Source: Opisthorchis felineus (lineage: Eukaryota; Platyhelminthes; Trematoda; Opisthorchiida; Opisthorchiidae). From it: a stretch of 64,000 nucleotides of DNA. The position numbers and the translations under genes were made by a program. This document shows positions 36,607 to 47,760 of this stretch, piece after piece (the first letter of the stretch is position 1; the number at the start of each line of letters is the position of its first letter). The notes beneath the pieces are model-generated. The model was not told where the DNA came from. It ran no database searches and saw only the letters and a list, made by a program, of their open reading frames with translations. The DNA lies in contig SJOL01006411.1 of assembly GCA_004794785.1 (NCBI GenBank), positions 359,624-423,623 on the forward strand. Reading direction: 5' to 3'.

Positions 36607-36903
36607 CTTTTGGTGTGAATATTCCTTCAGGGGCGGAGAAATTTCCGGTGAATCGCCCTCCCAAAATAGTTTGTAACTTGTACTCATAGAGAGTATTGGG
36701 CTTCAATTCATCGACTGTCAGCTGTCTTGCCTCGGTAACATAGTAAAACTCTTCTGATTCATCGTTGTCATAGGTCGCCTTTTGTGTGATGTTAAACGAT
36801 ATTTTCGAACAAGTTCCGATCCCAAATGGTTCTACATCCCAAGTCAATATGTGCGCCAGTTTCTGTGTGTGAGCAATCACCTTTACATTGATTGGAATTG
36901 GGA
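36607..36903 (-). CDS. FN3-module gene, exon encoding a clear FN3 domain
   Basis: This is one of the most canonical domains of the set, 99 codons, phase 1 at both ends. The acceptor is GATTTGTGGCAG (plus-strand CT at 36904-36905) and the donor is AAAAG|GTAAAT. It reads VPIPINVKVIA (A strand), AHILTWDVEP (B strand with the invariant Trp), then ARQLTVDELKPNTLYEYKL (E-F region with the 'L.P.T.Y.Y' signature) and FSAPEGIFTPK at the end. This exon on its own justifies the FN3 call for the gene. Confidence 0.92.
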
Positions 36904-37923
36904 CTGCCACAAATCAGATTAAAACATAAAAAATAACTGGCTACATTCATGACTACGATATGGCTAATGACAATACTACTAGCAGCAAGGTTAGAGTAGT
37001 ATAAGACGATGCTAATTCTGAACATATGTGATGATGGTGATGATGGGTAACAGTGAGGGATGATAAAACCTAAAGAGTAAACGGGAATCGAACATCTAAA
37101 TATAGTCATCTACAGAAATCACCTTGCTGTTACGCTGAACACAAAAGTCATTTGTTTTGAGTGAACAATACCTTTTGATTTTTGCAATCTTTTAGCTGTG
37201 AGGAAGTATTTGTATGATTGGATCGCCCGAATAGTAGTATGAGTTCACTCAGTTGAGTGGTCGTTTCACACGGTGCGCTCAACTGTTTCTGATCGATCTA
37301 GTTTTTGTGTTACATGTATTTCATGTATTGTGATGCATTTTGGTGACAAAATTGTTGCCTTCTTCCTGTGCTTTGAAAAACGCAGCGTTTGAATGTCTTA
37401 CTTGTGCTTTAAGGGCATTTAACGTGACGGCAGTATCCTTGGTTTAGGTTTCATATCACGTCACAGCCTAGTTTACACCCGTTTTAAAATGCTGGCCCAT
37501 TTGTATGGCCTTTTCTCCAAAGTCGCATACGAAACCCCCCTAGAGGTTGTATATAATTAAGACTGGTGGTAATTCTGCTTCATGAGGGGGTTTTCTTCTC
37601 AGTTTCTCTGGTTCTAATAGGATAGTAAAATCCTGGTGTGTTGTTTGGTGAACAGTGTAGTGGGAATGTTCAAACGTTCGCACTCAGTAGAAATCACCAA
37701 ACTAAATTATCATGACTTTGTATGCAAGAATATTGTTTCGGCCCAATCTGATACAGTTATTGCTGCTAAATACACCTTTAACGATTTCCCTTTAACGCTA
37801 TTAGTAATACTCATATAGAAAAACGTCCGATATCTTGAAAGCCAGTCGGACCGGATGTCTCAACAGTCTTTGCATTAAACATCCGGTTAGGGGTCTTGAA
37901 ACATACAACAAATCAAAAAACGA

Positions 37924-37994
37924 GATCATAAACTAGAGATTCTGTTGAGTCTCCCATGAAAACCAAATCGATTTGCAAATGAGTGTATTTGTCG
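37924..37994 (+). repeat. Short dispersed repeat D (intronic copy)
   Basis: This reads ATCATAAACTAGAGATTC, TGTTGAGTCTCCCATGAAAA and GATTTGCAAATGAGTGTATT, matching the D copy at 27691 with scattered substitutions. It ends about 95 bp before the orphan plus-strand frame at 38089. Confidence 0.65.
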
Positions 37995-38088
37995 AAAACA
38001 CTAGTTCCGTTTTCGTCTTACATTGATGTCATCCAGGTTTATCAATAAGTATTGAACTCTGCCAACCCTACTGCCCTTACTGCTTTAG

Positions 38089-38355
38089 AAAGATTCCAAG
38101 TTTGGTCCGTGTAAGACATCAGGCTTTGAATTCATATCCGAAACTTTACGTCCTTATCTCGGTTGACCCGAATGAATTTGGACCCACAGTAACCTTGATG
38201 CACAAAGCGGGATCCAATGAGATTCGACCACAGGATTTCAGAATAAAAAACGACACTTTTGTTGTATATTATGATGAGCTTGATATTTGTTCACTCTTAA
38301 AAAATCCTGAGCCAGTCCACGTAAGATGCAGTTGTCTTCCCTTAGAAGGACCAGC
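38089..38355 (+). CDS. Orphan exon-like open frame on the opposite strand
   Basis: A plus-strand frame between a possible acceptor (CTTACTGCTTTAG, ending 38088) and donor (GACCAGCT|GTGAGA) reads IPSLVRVRHQALNSYPKLYV, then ISVDPNEFGPTVTLM, RPQDFRIKNDTFVVYYDEL and EPVHVRCSCLPLEGPA. It looks like a real protein with alternating beta-type residues, and it lies antisense in the 38823-36903 intron of the FN3 gene. The borders would be phase 2 and phase 0, unlike the FN3 gene. It may be an exon of a nested gene, an inverted duplicated module, or chance. I recognise no family. Confidence 0.35.
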
Positions 38356-38822
38356 TGTGAGAAGAACTCACATTTGGTCAGAGAGAGAAAGAGAAAGTGA
38401 GAGCAGAAGACAGGTGGGAATATGCCTAGACTTTGTGCAATAGAAACGTTTCTCCACTGGGCGGTCTCCATAAAGTCAATTTTATCCTCGAATTCAAACA
38501 AGGGAGTTGTATTCCGCTTTTTAAGGATAAAGTGTAAGAAGGCGCGTGTTTGTTTGTCAAATATTCTGCAACAGACTGTTCAGCACTGAGATTTGCTGAA
38601 TATTGAAGTATCTGTCAAGCACTGCTTAGTGGTGCCCATATGGATGTGAACCTCAATTCAAGGACATCAATTCTGCGCCTCCCCCAATTTAAGTAGTCAG
38701 TAAGCTAGAAGATGCACTGGTTCCGGTGTGAAGTAAGACTGTAAGTCGTAGACAGTTGATCTGTACAAATGAGACATGGCTTGAAAACTTAGCAGTTGTA
38801 TTTTTCTGTCAAGCAAACTCAC

Positions 38823-39092
38823 TCGAATAGCTTTCCAAGGGAATACGAAGGAAAGGAGAACGTCCAGCCACATTTTTCACGGTAACATAGACTTGTAGGC
38901 GTTCGCTTGTGGGTAGGTTAATTTGAACAAAAGGTTCAGCGCGAAGCTCTGTGTAGCTTAGTAGGCCACCAGAATCCGTTGTCCATATCTGCACAGTAAA
39001 GATCTCCGGGTTTTCAGGGCTGTATTCGGCCCAATTGAATACCACTTTATCGGGATGAATATCTAACGCTGACAGCGGGATTTCTTTGGGAA
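38823..39092 (-). CDS. FN3-module gene, 90-codon FN3 exon
   Basis: The acceptor is TTTTAAACACAG (plus-strand CT at 39093-39094) and the donor TATTCGA|GTGAGT; both are phase 1. The module reads VPKEIPLSALDIHPDKVVFN then WAEYSPENPEIFTVQIW, a hydrophilic EF stretch, and ERLQVYVTVKNVAGRSPF, in which 'V.V.N.AG.S' is the usual F-G pattern of FN3 domains. It is the shortest internal module. Like the rest, it carries no cysteine pair. Confidence 0.88.
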
Positions 39093-39539
39093 CTGTGTTT
39101 AAAATTTGACGTGACACGCCAATGATTAATACATATAAGTACTTATTCACTGGTTTATTTGATCAAGAAATACGCATTGATTTAACTGAAAACATGAACC
39201 TCTGTGCTGAAACCTTATCTAGATCGAATCGCTCCAGCCTCCATCAGCCACACTGGGTGAACGGTCTAGAATACTACATAAAGATAAGGTGATAATTCGG
39301 TCTTGCACCATTGGGATTTGTCATAGTGTTTTCTTTTTGCATTTACAATTGTAAGTTGAGTTTTTTGCAACCTCTGTCACAGATGTGCCAAATTTTTTTA
39401 TGAATAAAATCCTACCATATGCTTGTGATTAGTTGTCTGAGAACATGACGACCTTCACAAACAGGTGCTTTATGGTCAGTAATCCGGAAGTCTTGCTCTG
39501 GCTTCGTGAATATAAAAAAATATACCTAAGTGCGGACTA

Positions 39540-39740
39540 ATTCTTCAGCTCTCAAACGCTTGCAGAGTAAACGTTGGTTTGCGATGCCAAATGGGTGTGA
39601 GAAAAAGAGTCACTGGAAATCCCTGGGACTGAAGTTTTCAGGTTATCTGGTGAAGTGGGAATTCGGGCAGCTACACAATGAAAGCAGTAACTAGGATACC
39701 TTAGTGCCACTGGTAGTGTAAATAAGTCGTCTGCCAATAT
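39540..39740 (-). mobile_element. RTE LINE 3' UTR fragment
   Basis: The reverse complement contains CCAGTGGCACTAAGGTATCC, TAGTTACTGCTTTCATTGTG and TAGCTGCCCGAATTCCCACT. These correspond to the 3' region of the LINE copies at 16370-16440 and 20930-20690. It is a short 5'-truncated piece in the intron upstream of the 38823-39092 exon. Confidence 0.6.
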
Positions 39741-39744
39741 GATA

Positions 39745-41625
39745 TAATATTGGCATGTCCGGTCTAGAAAATCTTAAATCAGGGAAACATCAACTGTTAA
39801 ACAGAATGAATCGGAGACTATAAATCATTGTTAGTCTGTAGTATATCTGCCCTTCAGTCGTTTCTGTACCATCATCCGCTGATCAGAAGGGCCTCGCAGT
39901 ATGAACAACCCTCCAATATATAAAGTTCATGGCCCAAACAACATGACCTATGAGAAAGACTGAAATGGTTATCCTGACAGGGTCCTTTTTCGACAAAAGC
40001 CATCTCGCACATCCCTGAATTACCGACCTTATACGTCTACTAGACCACACTTGTGATCCATATGATTAGTACTGTTGTAAGCCACACTGGGACTCTTATA
40101 GACTCTGTTGTCACCGTGGGTGTCAAATGCGGACACAAGCGACCGTTGCCTTACCAGTTCTAGGAGTGATTCCATTTACCACCAGTCCCGGGAGTTTGAA
40201 AAGTCTAATAGATAGGTGGATCAGCTGGCTTGTCAGCAAGCGCGAGACTCAGGGTTGATTCTGCACAGCTTCCACTAGTTCCTTGCATTTTGCAGATAAA
40301 AGGTGAGTGCCGAGCAGTGTGTTTTCCTGCAAAGAATTGTGGAGCGTTTCTCACAATAAAATTGGCTCCTCCGATTCCTAAGTTTCTTTGTAGAGACAAA
40401 AATTCTCAGAAGAGAATGGTCGACCAAAAGTAGGCATATCCACAGCGCACACTGTGGATTGCTTCCAACTCGCCTAGACAGTATCTGGCAACCTAATGGC
40501 TACTCTGTCCATTTCGATATGACCGGCTCAAGAATGTGATGGACCGGTCTCGGCATCAGCCACTGATTGGAGAAAGGTACGCATATCGGACCTAACTGAT
40601 CGTGCGATTCCAGTACTGCCAGATAGTAAGTTGAAGCTTAATCATTCACGACACCCTTCTCATCGTCTCTGTTTTAGTAAAAGGCTAAGGTACTGCATTA
40701 AACAATGACCAATACAATGGCATTCCACACCTAATTTGTCGGACATACAAATGTCTCTAAGTTAACGCAATGCGGGTTTATTACACGGGGTAGTTGGTTG
40801 ACAGCCATCGCTTCCCGTCCGTACGTTCAGCCCACCAGGAGCTATCGGTTATTGCGTTGACGAGCTTCGGTTGTTCCGAACCGTTCGCACCCGCCGCTAA
40901 GTCAGTAGCTCATTTGCTTTAGCTGGTTTGGGGTATTGGTGTCATGACCCCTAAACGAGCTATATATGCAATGCATTTTGAAACGCCGGATCCAGATGAA
41001 CTGACGCACTGTCTTACCCGATCTGCAGGAGAATTTGGCCCCTTGTCTACTTGACTCCCACACTCCCGAAAAGTGTAACATCGACATCTCCCTATACACA
41101 TGCGTACGCCTATGTGTGTGAGTCCGTACGTACGTGCAGTGAGTAGATTCGGTGACCGCAAGACTGCACTGGCTGCTCGGATTTGGCAGAGGCGAGTAGA
41201 GGAGTTTGAGGTGCACGTCTTTGAGGTAGTTCCAAACTTACCCAACACACACACAACTGATAAAAGGTACAGAAAAGGAAGGTTGTTTTGGTACGCTCAC
41301 TATAGGTAACATGTCAAAAATACCAGTGTTAAGGAAATCTATCACTTTTCTCAAAATTCAGGAAGCATCCTTCGAATAGCTACGTTGCCATAAGTAGGTT
41401 AGTGCATAATATCAGCAGCTTGGTCCCGCCGCCTGTGGTCACGAGCAAGGAAGTCAACAGTAAGAACGAAGTAAGCCAGAATGCAACAGCCATCAACACT
41501 GTCCACCATATGCAACCATTTGTGCCTAGCCAACTTTGAAAACTAAGCTTAAGGAGTTAAAACCTTGAAAAAGAATTAAAAAGTCTGCACGCTCTCTAAA
41601 AATGGGACAACGGCTCTGCGAATAT
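39745..41625. other. Intronic sequence, nothing recognised
   Basis: This is part of the 6.3-kb FN3-gene intron between 39092 and 45415. It has only short overlapping frames on both strands, for example at 40902-41254 (-), and no known motif. Confidence 0.4.
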
Positions 41626-43470
41626 CACCGTCGTCATCATCATCATCATCAAAAGCATAACATCAGTATTGAGTAGTGATGCACCGCTCGTGCACAGCTA
41701 TTATTTACTAGAAAGCCTTATTGTGGAAGAAGAATAAGAGTGAATTGGGAAAGGACTTATTGCTAGCCTACCACGATCATTCCAAGATGTCTACACCCTC
41801 AGTCTGGATAGAAACTGACCACGAGAACGCCGCTGACATCCATTAACAGCCATATCTTGTAGCGTCTCCAGCCAGGCAGAGTGGGGATCACGTGGTCCCC
41901 ATCCTGAAATGCGACATCCAGACCTTTCGTAGTCTCCTTAACACACCTATCCTCAAACAGACCAAGTCTCATAGCCACTCAACAAAACAGCCCAGACCGT
42001 AGCCTGGTACACACGCTCCTTGAGATTCAGAGATATTCCATATTGACACCATAGATATCTCAAATTAGCAAAGGCATCCCGAGGCATAGATATTCGTGCA
42101 ATGAACTCACCTTTCCCTCTAAAGTTGTGACAAACAAAACTTCCAAGATACGCAAAACGCCCCATAACTTCCAGTGCAACCCCTTGGGTTGTAAGTGACG
42201 TGTTTGGTGAATGCATTACCAAGAGTGAGATCTTCCGTTTTGTGAGTGCAAACCACAGGCTTAAGAACAGGTGAGTGGTTAGTTCGCCCAAAAACACCTG
42301 CGCCTTCTTCTCCTCCTAGAGAATGATAACGATATTGTCTGCATATTTCAGACAAGGCTTCCGTCAGCAGTTATTTGGAAACCAGGATTTTGAAGACCTT
42401 CCGGCGTTCATTTCATTATTTCGTCGACCGCGAGATTAAATAGGGATGGACAGATAGGGTACCACCGACGGACACGACTTTGTGTACGGAAGCTTTTGGA
42501 GAGCACTCCGTATACTCTCACTAGCACGGAACCCTGAGTTTACAGAACTAATTTTATGTTCACAAACCTTGATGAGCAAGCGTGTCAAGGAGAACATAGC
42601 AGTCAACTGAGTCAAATGTGTCTTCACAATCGAGGAATACTAAAATTGTGGATTGTGTTTGCGTACGGTGTTCTTCTAGCACATGATGGAGTGTGAATAT
42701 TTGATCAGCGCAACCTCTACCAGAATGGAATCCTATTTGCTACTTTCGAGTCAATATTTTAGGAGCCACCAAAAGGTGACGAAGTACCAGTGCCGCCGAC
42801 AGTCTCGTTCCGACAGGGGTCAAGCTGGTCCTACGGAATTTCCGCGCTCACTGCGAGCTTTTTTTTGAAAATGGGCGCCATAATGGATCCTCCTCAGTTG
42901 TCTGGGCTGTTTTTTCCACATACAGGAAAACAGATCAAAAAAGCACTGAATGAAGAATTCACCCCATTTTTGTGTACTGCGGGTGGGAGGTCATCCGGAC
43001 CAGGTGCTCGGTGGCGCTTGAGAGAACATATGCGGCCACAAGCCTCCGAGGCCGTAGAGGATTCCAGGTTAACAGTCCTGGGTTCCACTTCAGCTGTAGG
43101 ATCCAAATAAAATGGCAGTAAGTAGCCACAAAAATTGTCGTTCGAAGTATTCAGTCCAGCAGTCGAGGCGTCCTTTATTTAAGATGGTCGCGCCACTCTG
43201 ATCTTTGATGATATCGCTCACTGGCGGTTTTCAGGGACCGGTTGCATGGATCAACTGAAATAATCTTCGCACATTCTCGGCTCTCTGGGCTTCTATTTGC
43301 TTAGCGTGTCCACGGTCCACACGCACGCTCACTTTCACTTAAGGTCCAATAATTCGTCGGCGAGATTATAGTCGGTACCACCGCAAACATTTCTCCGAGA
43401 TTCAAGCAGTGCTACTGTTCTGTCTGATATGCAGTGCTTGAGTGAGAATAGTAGCGCCGTGGAAGACTCA

Positions 43471-44450
43471 TTACAACATGAGTGCACATTTGATGGTGGG
43501 GCAGTTGCAAGACGATTCTGGCAAATTTCGTATAAATTCGGGATCCTCCAGTCTCTTAGTTGTTAAGCCAATAGTTCGCATTTTATGCGGCTCTGAAAAT
43601 CGAAGGGAGAAGCGACTCCGGACGAGCGCGTAGTCGGAATCCACAAATGTGTTCCAAAACGAGCGACAGACAGTTATTGATCGGCGCCATCGGTAACTGA
43701 TGGCGATGTGATCAATCTGAGTTCGTAGTCTACACTGTTGGGGAACACCATGTGGCCAGACGACTTTGTTTATTTCGGAAGTTAGTACAGCATAAAAACA
43801 GCAAAAAAGCAGAGGCAATCATTTGCTGTTGTTCATGCATACCTAGTCCAATCCCTATCGACCATCTAATTGAGTCTCAGATGCGCTAAGCCTGCTCACT
43901 TATGTATCCAGATATCTGGCAACCATCACGATTTCTTATCCTCTAGGTCATGGCAACAGCGCATTTAAAGCGTCATGAAACTTGTCTTTGATGGTGTCAG
44001 AGCTACAGTCGGTTGGAGCTTAAGCAGACACGACAAACAGACATCGATCAACTTCCCGCTTGTGAGACCCCCTCAAGGAAGTTGCCAGACGAAACACAGA
44101 GGTGCTTATCAACGGTATCCAGTCCAGCAAAGATCCTTCCGCCTGGTGACTTAAGACGTTACTAACCCTTGCACATCTTGCCGCAGCGGCTTCTGGATCG
44201 CCAGAAAGGCCCAGCCGGAAATGAGTGGAGAGTAATGGAGCAGTTAGGTCAACCACTGTGCTTGCATTTTGAATTCATGTTTCTGATACACAGCACACAT
44301 CAATGTCAAGCGAGTCCTGTGTGAGAGCAAGAGAAGCTTGTTGATCTTCTGGCTTCAGAGTGCGGACATTAAATGCGGCCAGGTGGATTGGAAATTGATT
44401 TTGAGCTTTCTGTGGATGTCAGCGCCGCGCAGAAGTTGCTTGCAAAACCG
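43471..44450 (-). pseudogene. LINE apurinic-like endonuclease domain, broken
   Basis: Endonuclease blocks in order on the minus strand are the N-terminal FNVRTLKPEDQQASLAL and DVCCVSET (44374-44280), then LDWIPLISTSVFRLATSLRG and FVVSA*APTDC (44140-44010). Then comes a degraded middle, and IDHIAISYRWRR followed by FVDSDYALVRSRFSLRF (43735-43590) with the C-terminal 'D.H' region. The UAA replacing Tyr in the VVSAYAPTD block and loss of the 'AGD.NA' block leave no usable nuclease. Confidence 0.8.
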
Positions 44451-44669
44451 ACGGAGGACGAACGGAGTCGTCAGCCCTGACTGAAAATGCCTACAAGTGG
44501 AGAGTTAATAGTGGGCTAGGGGGACGAAGAATAAAAAACCTAAAAGTGAAAGAAGGGAGGCGTCAACAGTAGCCTGTTTTCGCTTACCCACCCTGCGGTA
44601 TGCAGCGAGTAAGGTGACCTGGCTGATGGCACCGCGTGACGGTTGATGTAACATGGGATCATTTGATAG

Positions 44670-44990
44670 TGCGGGGATCATGGTTGTACTTGGGCTGAAA
44701 TGTTGCCACGGTGCCCAGTTCTAGACATGACGACTATTAGGGTCCTTGACCAAAGCCTTTGATTCAGATGCCTGACCGCAAGGCAGCGGTATTTGGCTGA
44801 AAATGCAGGTGCATTGCCGTTTTTAAAGAACAAGCCACCACACATTCCAATCCCCAAACGGGTGGGCCAGAAGTCTGTGTTGGTCAGACCTCCAACGATT
44901 GACCATCCTGGTATGAGAGACTGCGATTGTCTCACGTTCGTCCTCCAGTATAGCTTAACAGACCACAGAGACATAAATCCTCACGCCACG
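44670..44990 (-). repeat. Family B repeat (5' leader of the RTE LINE)
   Basis: On the plus strand this contains GACCGCAAGGCAGCGGTATT, TTTTTAAAGAACAAGCCACC and TTGACCATCCTGGTATGAGA. The same series recurs at 47400-47700 and 62160-62380 in the same orientation, and inverted at 50900-51140. Here and at 62 kb it lies immediately 5' of a minus-strand endonuclease, which identifies it as LINE leader. Confidence 0.75.
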
Positions 44991-45414
44991 GTAAGGTTCA
45001 ACATCTTCGTGACGGATTGAGAACAACGTTTCAGACCAGTTCGTAGTCTAGCTCACTGAGTACGACCTGAGGGAATTCCCTGGTAAAGGTCAATCCTGTG
45101 AATACGTCCAGAGAAAAACTTACTCTCTTATTATCGCAGGTTGAGGGTTCGAAATTTTATCCAAAATAATCTAGGCTTCGTCATTGCATGGTTTTGGATA
45201 TAGGCGATTAGAGGGGCTAGGATTTCATTCGAGTGAAAGATCGTGAAAATTACCTAACCGGCGATTTTTCTTGCTTGTTGTATTCCGGTGCGTTACTCAT
45301 TTTGATACGGAACCACACTGTATTGTGTATGAAAAAGTAAATTAATTGACTATGAAACAGAATACATAATTTAAATATCAAATTTTGTTGATCGACTAAC
45401 CCACTTCCACTCAC

Positions 45415-45735
45415 CACGCGGTGTTTCGACGACAAGCTGATCCGTGAACGCTTCGTAATCCATAGCGTTCGCGTAACGTTGAACTTTGTAACTGTAAAAC
45501 ATTCCAGGTTCAAGATCAAATAAAAGGAGTTCTTTTGTTGGAACAGTGTACAGCTCGGGTGGTGCGAAACCGGTCATTTTTCGTCTGATCAGACGAAAAT
45601 GGTTGTTTTGGCAGGGGGATTTTTCACTGGTCCCACTGATGGACCAAGTGATGTGATGGCCAAAGTTGTTTTCCATGCTGAGAATACGAAAGCCCTCTTG
45701 AGTTGGTTCAACTGAAAAGACTGAAACGGGGTAGA
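45415..45735 (-). CDS. FN3-module gene, 107-codon FN3 exon
   Basis: The acceptor is ACTATACTTGCAG (plus-strand CT at 45736-45737) and the donor CCGCGTG|GTGAGT; both are phase 1. The module reads YPVSVFSVEPTQEGFRI, then HHITWSISG (B strand), NHFRLIRRKM and TKELLLFDLEPGMFYSYKV (an unmistakable 'L.PG..Y.Y.V' F strand), and ends DQLVVETPR. It is separated from the preceding module by only a 32-nt intron. Confidence 0.9.
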
Positions 45736-45767
45736 CTGCAAGTATAGTTGCGTTGACATCTACCAAC
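45736..45767 (-). other. 32-nt micro-intron
   Basis: On the minus strand the gap is 32 nt, beginning GTTGGTAGATG and ending ACTATACTTGCAG. Reading through it would hit TAG in the upstream exon's frame after two codons. Removal joins two phase-1 exons. Very short introns are known in parasitic flatworms, which makes this plausible; no transcript was available. Confidence 0.6.
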
Positions 45768-46133
45768 CAGTCAGACGTGTGACAGTTAGATCGCCCGTGA
45801 GCAGACCCAGATAATCGAGATGGAAACGGACCACAGAACCTCCATTCATGACTGGAACCCTATCCTCAGAATCCCAATGACCAAAAAATGGAATCACTAA
45901 TTTTGCATAATTGTTCACTGGTGTAGGATATATGTGTATCATAATTTGCAGAAGTTCTGGCCTTTTCTGGCCGTTTTTCTGACTACCATCACAGATGAAG
46001 ATATATTCAACTGTGTGACACCGAAATTTATTGGCTGTTCTTGGGCTATGGCTGCTAGGCAGTCCCGCTCCGGAGGAAGAAACTACGCCAACTGGACCAC
46101 TGATTTCAAAGCAAGACATGGAATGAAGACCGG
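45768..46133 (-). CDS. FN3-module gene, divergent 122-codon module
   Basis: A strong acceptor (TTCTTCTTTCCAG, plus-strand CT at 46134-46135) opens a 366-nt frame in phase 1. It closes at a weaker GTTGGT donor, also phase 1. The start, GLHSMSCFEISGPVGVVSSS, is low in complexity; the rest has beta-type runs (CHTVEYIFICDG, YAKLVIPFFGHWD, SVVRFHLDYLGLL, GDLTVTRLTG). It lacks the typical B-strand Trp at the expected place, so it is a diverged FN3 or another beta module. Inclusion rests on the intact frame, matching phase and a 32-nt GT/AG gap to the next exon. Confidence 0.65.
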
Positions 46134-47238
46134 CTGGAAAGAAGAATAATATAGAAAAGGAAATAAATTCAAATAACCAGAGTTTACCGAGACCATATCT
46201 AAAGTGGCCTATACACAGCGTGCTATTTTATAGGTGAGTTTCCTATGCTGCTAGACGAGTGAAGCTCTGGTTTTCAATCAGAATGAGGTCATGTTATTTG
46301 ATGTTGACAACTTCCCAGTTATCAGCAGGCCTTGTTCATATGCGCAGCTATTTTGGGTTTAGGAGTTCTTGACTGCTGGTTCAATTAAACACTCAACTGT
46401 CTGCTTTCTATTGATCCGAATCGATCTGCAAGAGTGGACAAGGGATTGGTCAGCAATCATTGCACGAAAGGGCTTAAACCTGGCTGGTGAAATGATGCCA
46501 ATCAATGGATGCTCGAACCCCACATACATGCTTTGCTCTTCAGGCATTATGACATGCTGTTTCGGGCTATTTTTGTAGTCGACCAATTGATAATCACAAG
46601 TCTTTTAGTCCTCTTTTTGCATTGTTTTTCTTATACGGGTTGAACTTCCTACGTGCAAAGGTAACAGGGTTATCGAAGAAAGGCATTGCAACTGAGGCGA
46701 TTGTGTATACTGCATGACTTTTTACTGCACCCTAAAGGTTGTTGCGGTTTTGTGGTGGCTATCCATCGCCACATAACCTGACCAGGGGTGTCCTACATTC
46801 ATTCACAAGGGTATCTTTTCGGGATCTTTTTGTTCTCCCCCTTCCAGTCTGTGAGGTGTTGAAACAAATGTACCACAGGAGATTTATAGAAGCCAGGTTA
46901 AAATTCTTTTGTGGATATGCGAGTGAAATCGAAGTTGCGACACAGTACCAGTCTAAATTGGACACAGATGCATGCAGTGAGCCTCATAGTAGGCAAAGAC
47001 GATTGCCAGACTCTGCAGTTATCAAAAGAAAACATTGAAAACATGTTATTCCAATTAACATCAAACTGGGAAATATCCTCCAGGGGGATACTCTGTCACA
47101 AGTCTATCAGAACCAGATTTTCAGTAGCTTGAAACATCAAGTAATCTCATGATTAATCATTCTAACATGCTTTGATCCACTGACTGGTTTGTTTCAGTTT
47201 CGGAAATGCGTCTCATATCAGGCATAAACTGAAGACCC
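46134..47238. other. Intronic sequence with unassigned open frames
   Basis: Two modest open frames lie here: minus 46359-46586 (CRSIRINRKQTVECLIEPA region) and plus 46739-47038. Neither has a recognisable domain or phase-1 borders like those of the surrounding gene, so they are not called as exons. Confidence 0.35.
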
Positions 47239-47240
47239 GT

Positions 47241-47263
47241 CATCATCATCATCATCATCATCC

Positions 47264-47318
<55 letters not shown>

Positions 47319-47348
47319 TCTCCTCCTCCTCCTCATCATCATCGTCAT
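47241..47348. repeat. (CAT)n / (ATG)n trinucleotide tract
   Basis: About 108 bp of CAT repeat on the plus strand, interrupted by CCT/TCC units near 47262 and 47320-47333. On the minus strand it is the (ATG)n tail of a LINE-derived repeat. The poly-Met open frame over it is not a gene. Confidence 0.9.
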
Positions 47349-47760
47349 GGACAGCTTCAACACTGGACCTCCGATATCACGCCACCATGACATTACTTTC
47401 AGTTGTAGGAATGATGGTTGCCCGCTGGCTGGGTTACTGCAAAGGAGCCCAAACCTCAACAGGAGAGCAATTAGGGTCCTCAACCGAAGCCTTCGGCCAT
47501 CAAACCTGGCCACCGAACATCGGTGGTTGGGGGAAAATGCTAGAGCAATACGTTTTTAAAGAACACATTGCCAGACATGTTCCAACCCCCAACCTGGAGG
47601 ACCAGGAGACTGTGTTCGTCAAACCTGTAACCAGTGACCAACCTAGTACGAAAGGCCAGATGAGCGTGGCACGGACGAGTATAGCTCATTCGATCACGGG
47701 GCACACAAACCATCATATCACGGTAGGATTCAGTCTCTTAGTAACGGAATTTGACGATCG
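47241..47760 (-). mobile_element. Short non-autonomous LINE derivative (leader plus tail)
   Basis: The plus strand 47400-47690 carries family B leader sequence: GGGTCCTCAACCGAAGCCTT, TTTTTAAAGAACACATTGCC and CCCAACCTGGAGGACCAGGA. In the minus orientation this leader runs within about 150 bp into the (ATG)n tail, with no endonuclease or RT between. It therefore looks like an internally deleted RTE copy of roughly 0.5 kb that kept only both ends. Confidence 0.65.

Larger units (their letters stand above)
41630..45000 (-). mobile_element. Near full-length but decayed RTE LINE
   Basis: Read on the minus strand: a family B leader (about 45000-44680), then endonuclease from FNVRTLKPEDQQ (44374-44339) and VVSA*APTDC (about 44040-44010). 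QIDHIAISYRWRRS (about 43735-43690) completes the endonuclease and matches its C-terminal His block. Then come the linker, RT and YADN (42345-42334) in place of YADD, and YLGSF with GISLNLKERVYQATVWAVLL (about 42215-42000). A (GAT)n tail follows at 41650-41630. All parts of an RTE element are present in order, about 3.4 kb. In-frame stops, for example in the VVSAYAPTD block, frameshifts and the mutated YADD show it is dead. Confidence 0.85.

Noticed and set aside
45934..46149. Plus-strand open frame opposite the 122-codon module
   Set aside because: The minus strand has matching phase-1 splice sites and fits the gene; the plus frame has no such support.
46359..46586. Minus-strand frame considered as an extra FN3-gene exon
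   Set aside because: No FN3 pattern and no phase-1 acceptor/donor pair around it; probably repeat-derived.
47157..47513. Minus-strand frame with a long Met run
   Set aside because: It is the translation of an (ATG)n tract and LINE leader, not a protein gene.
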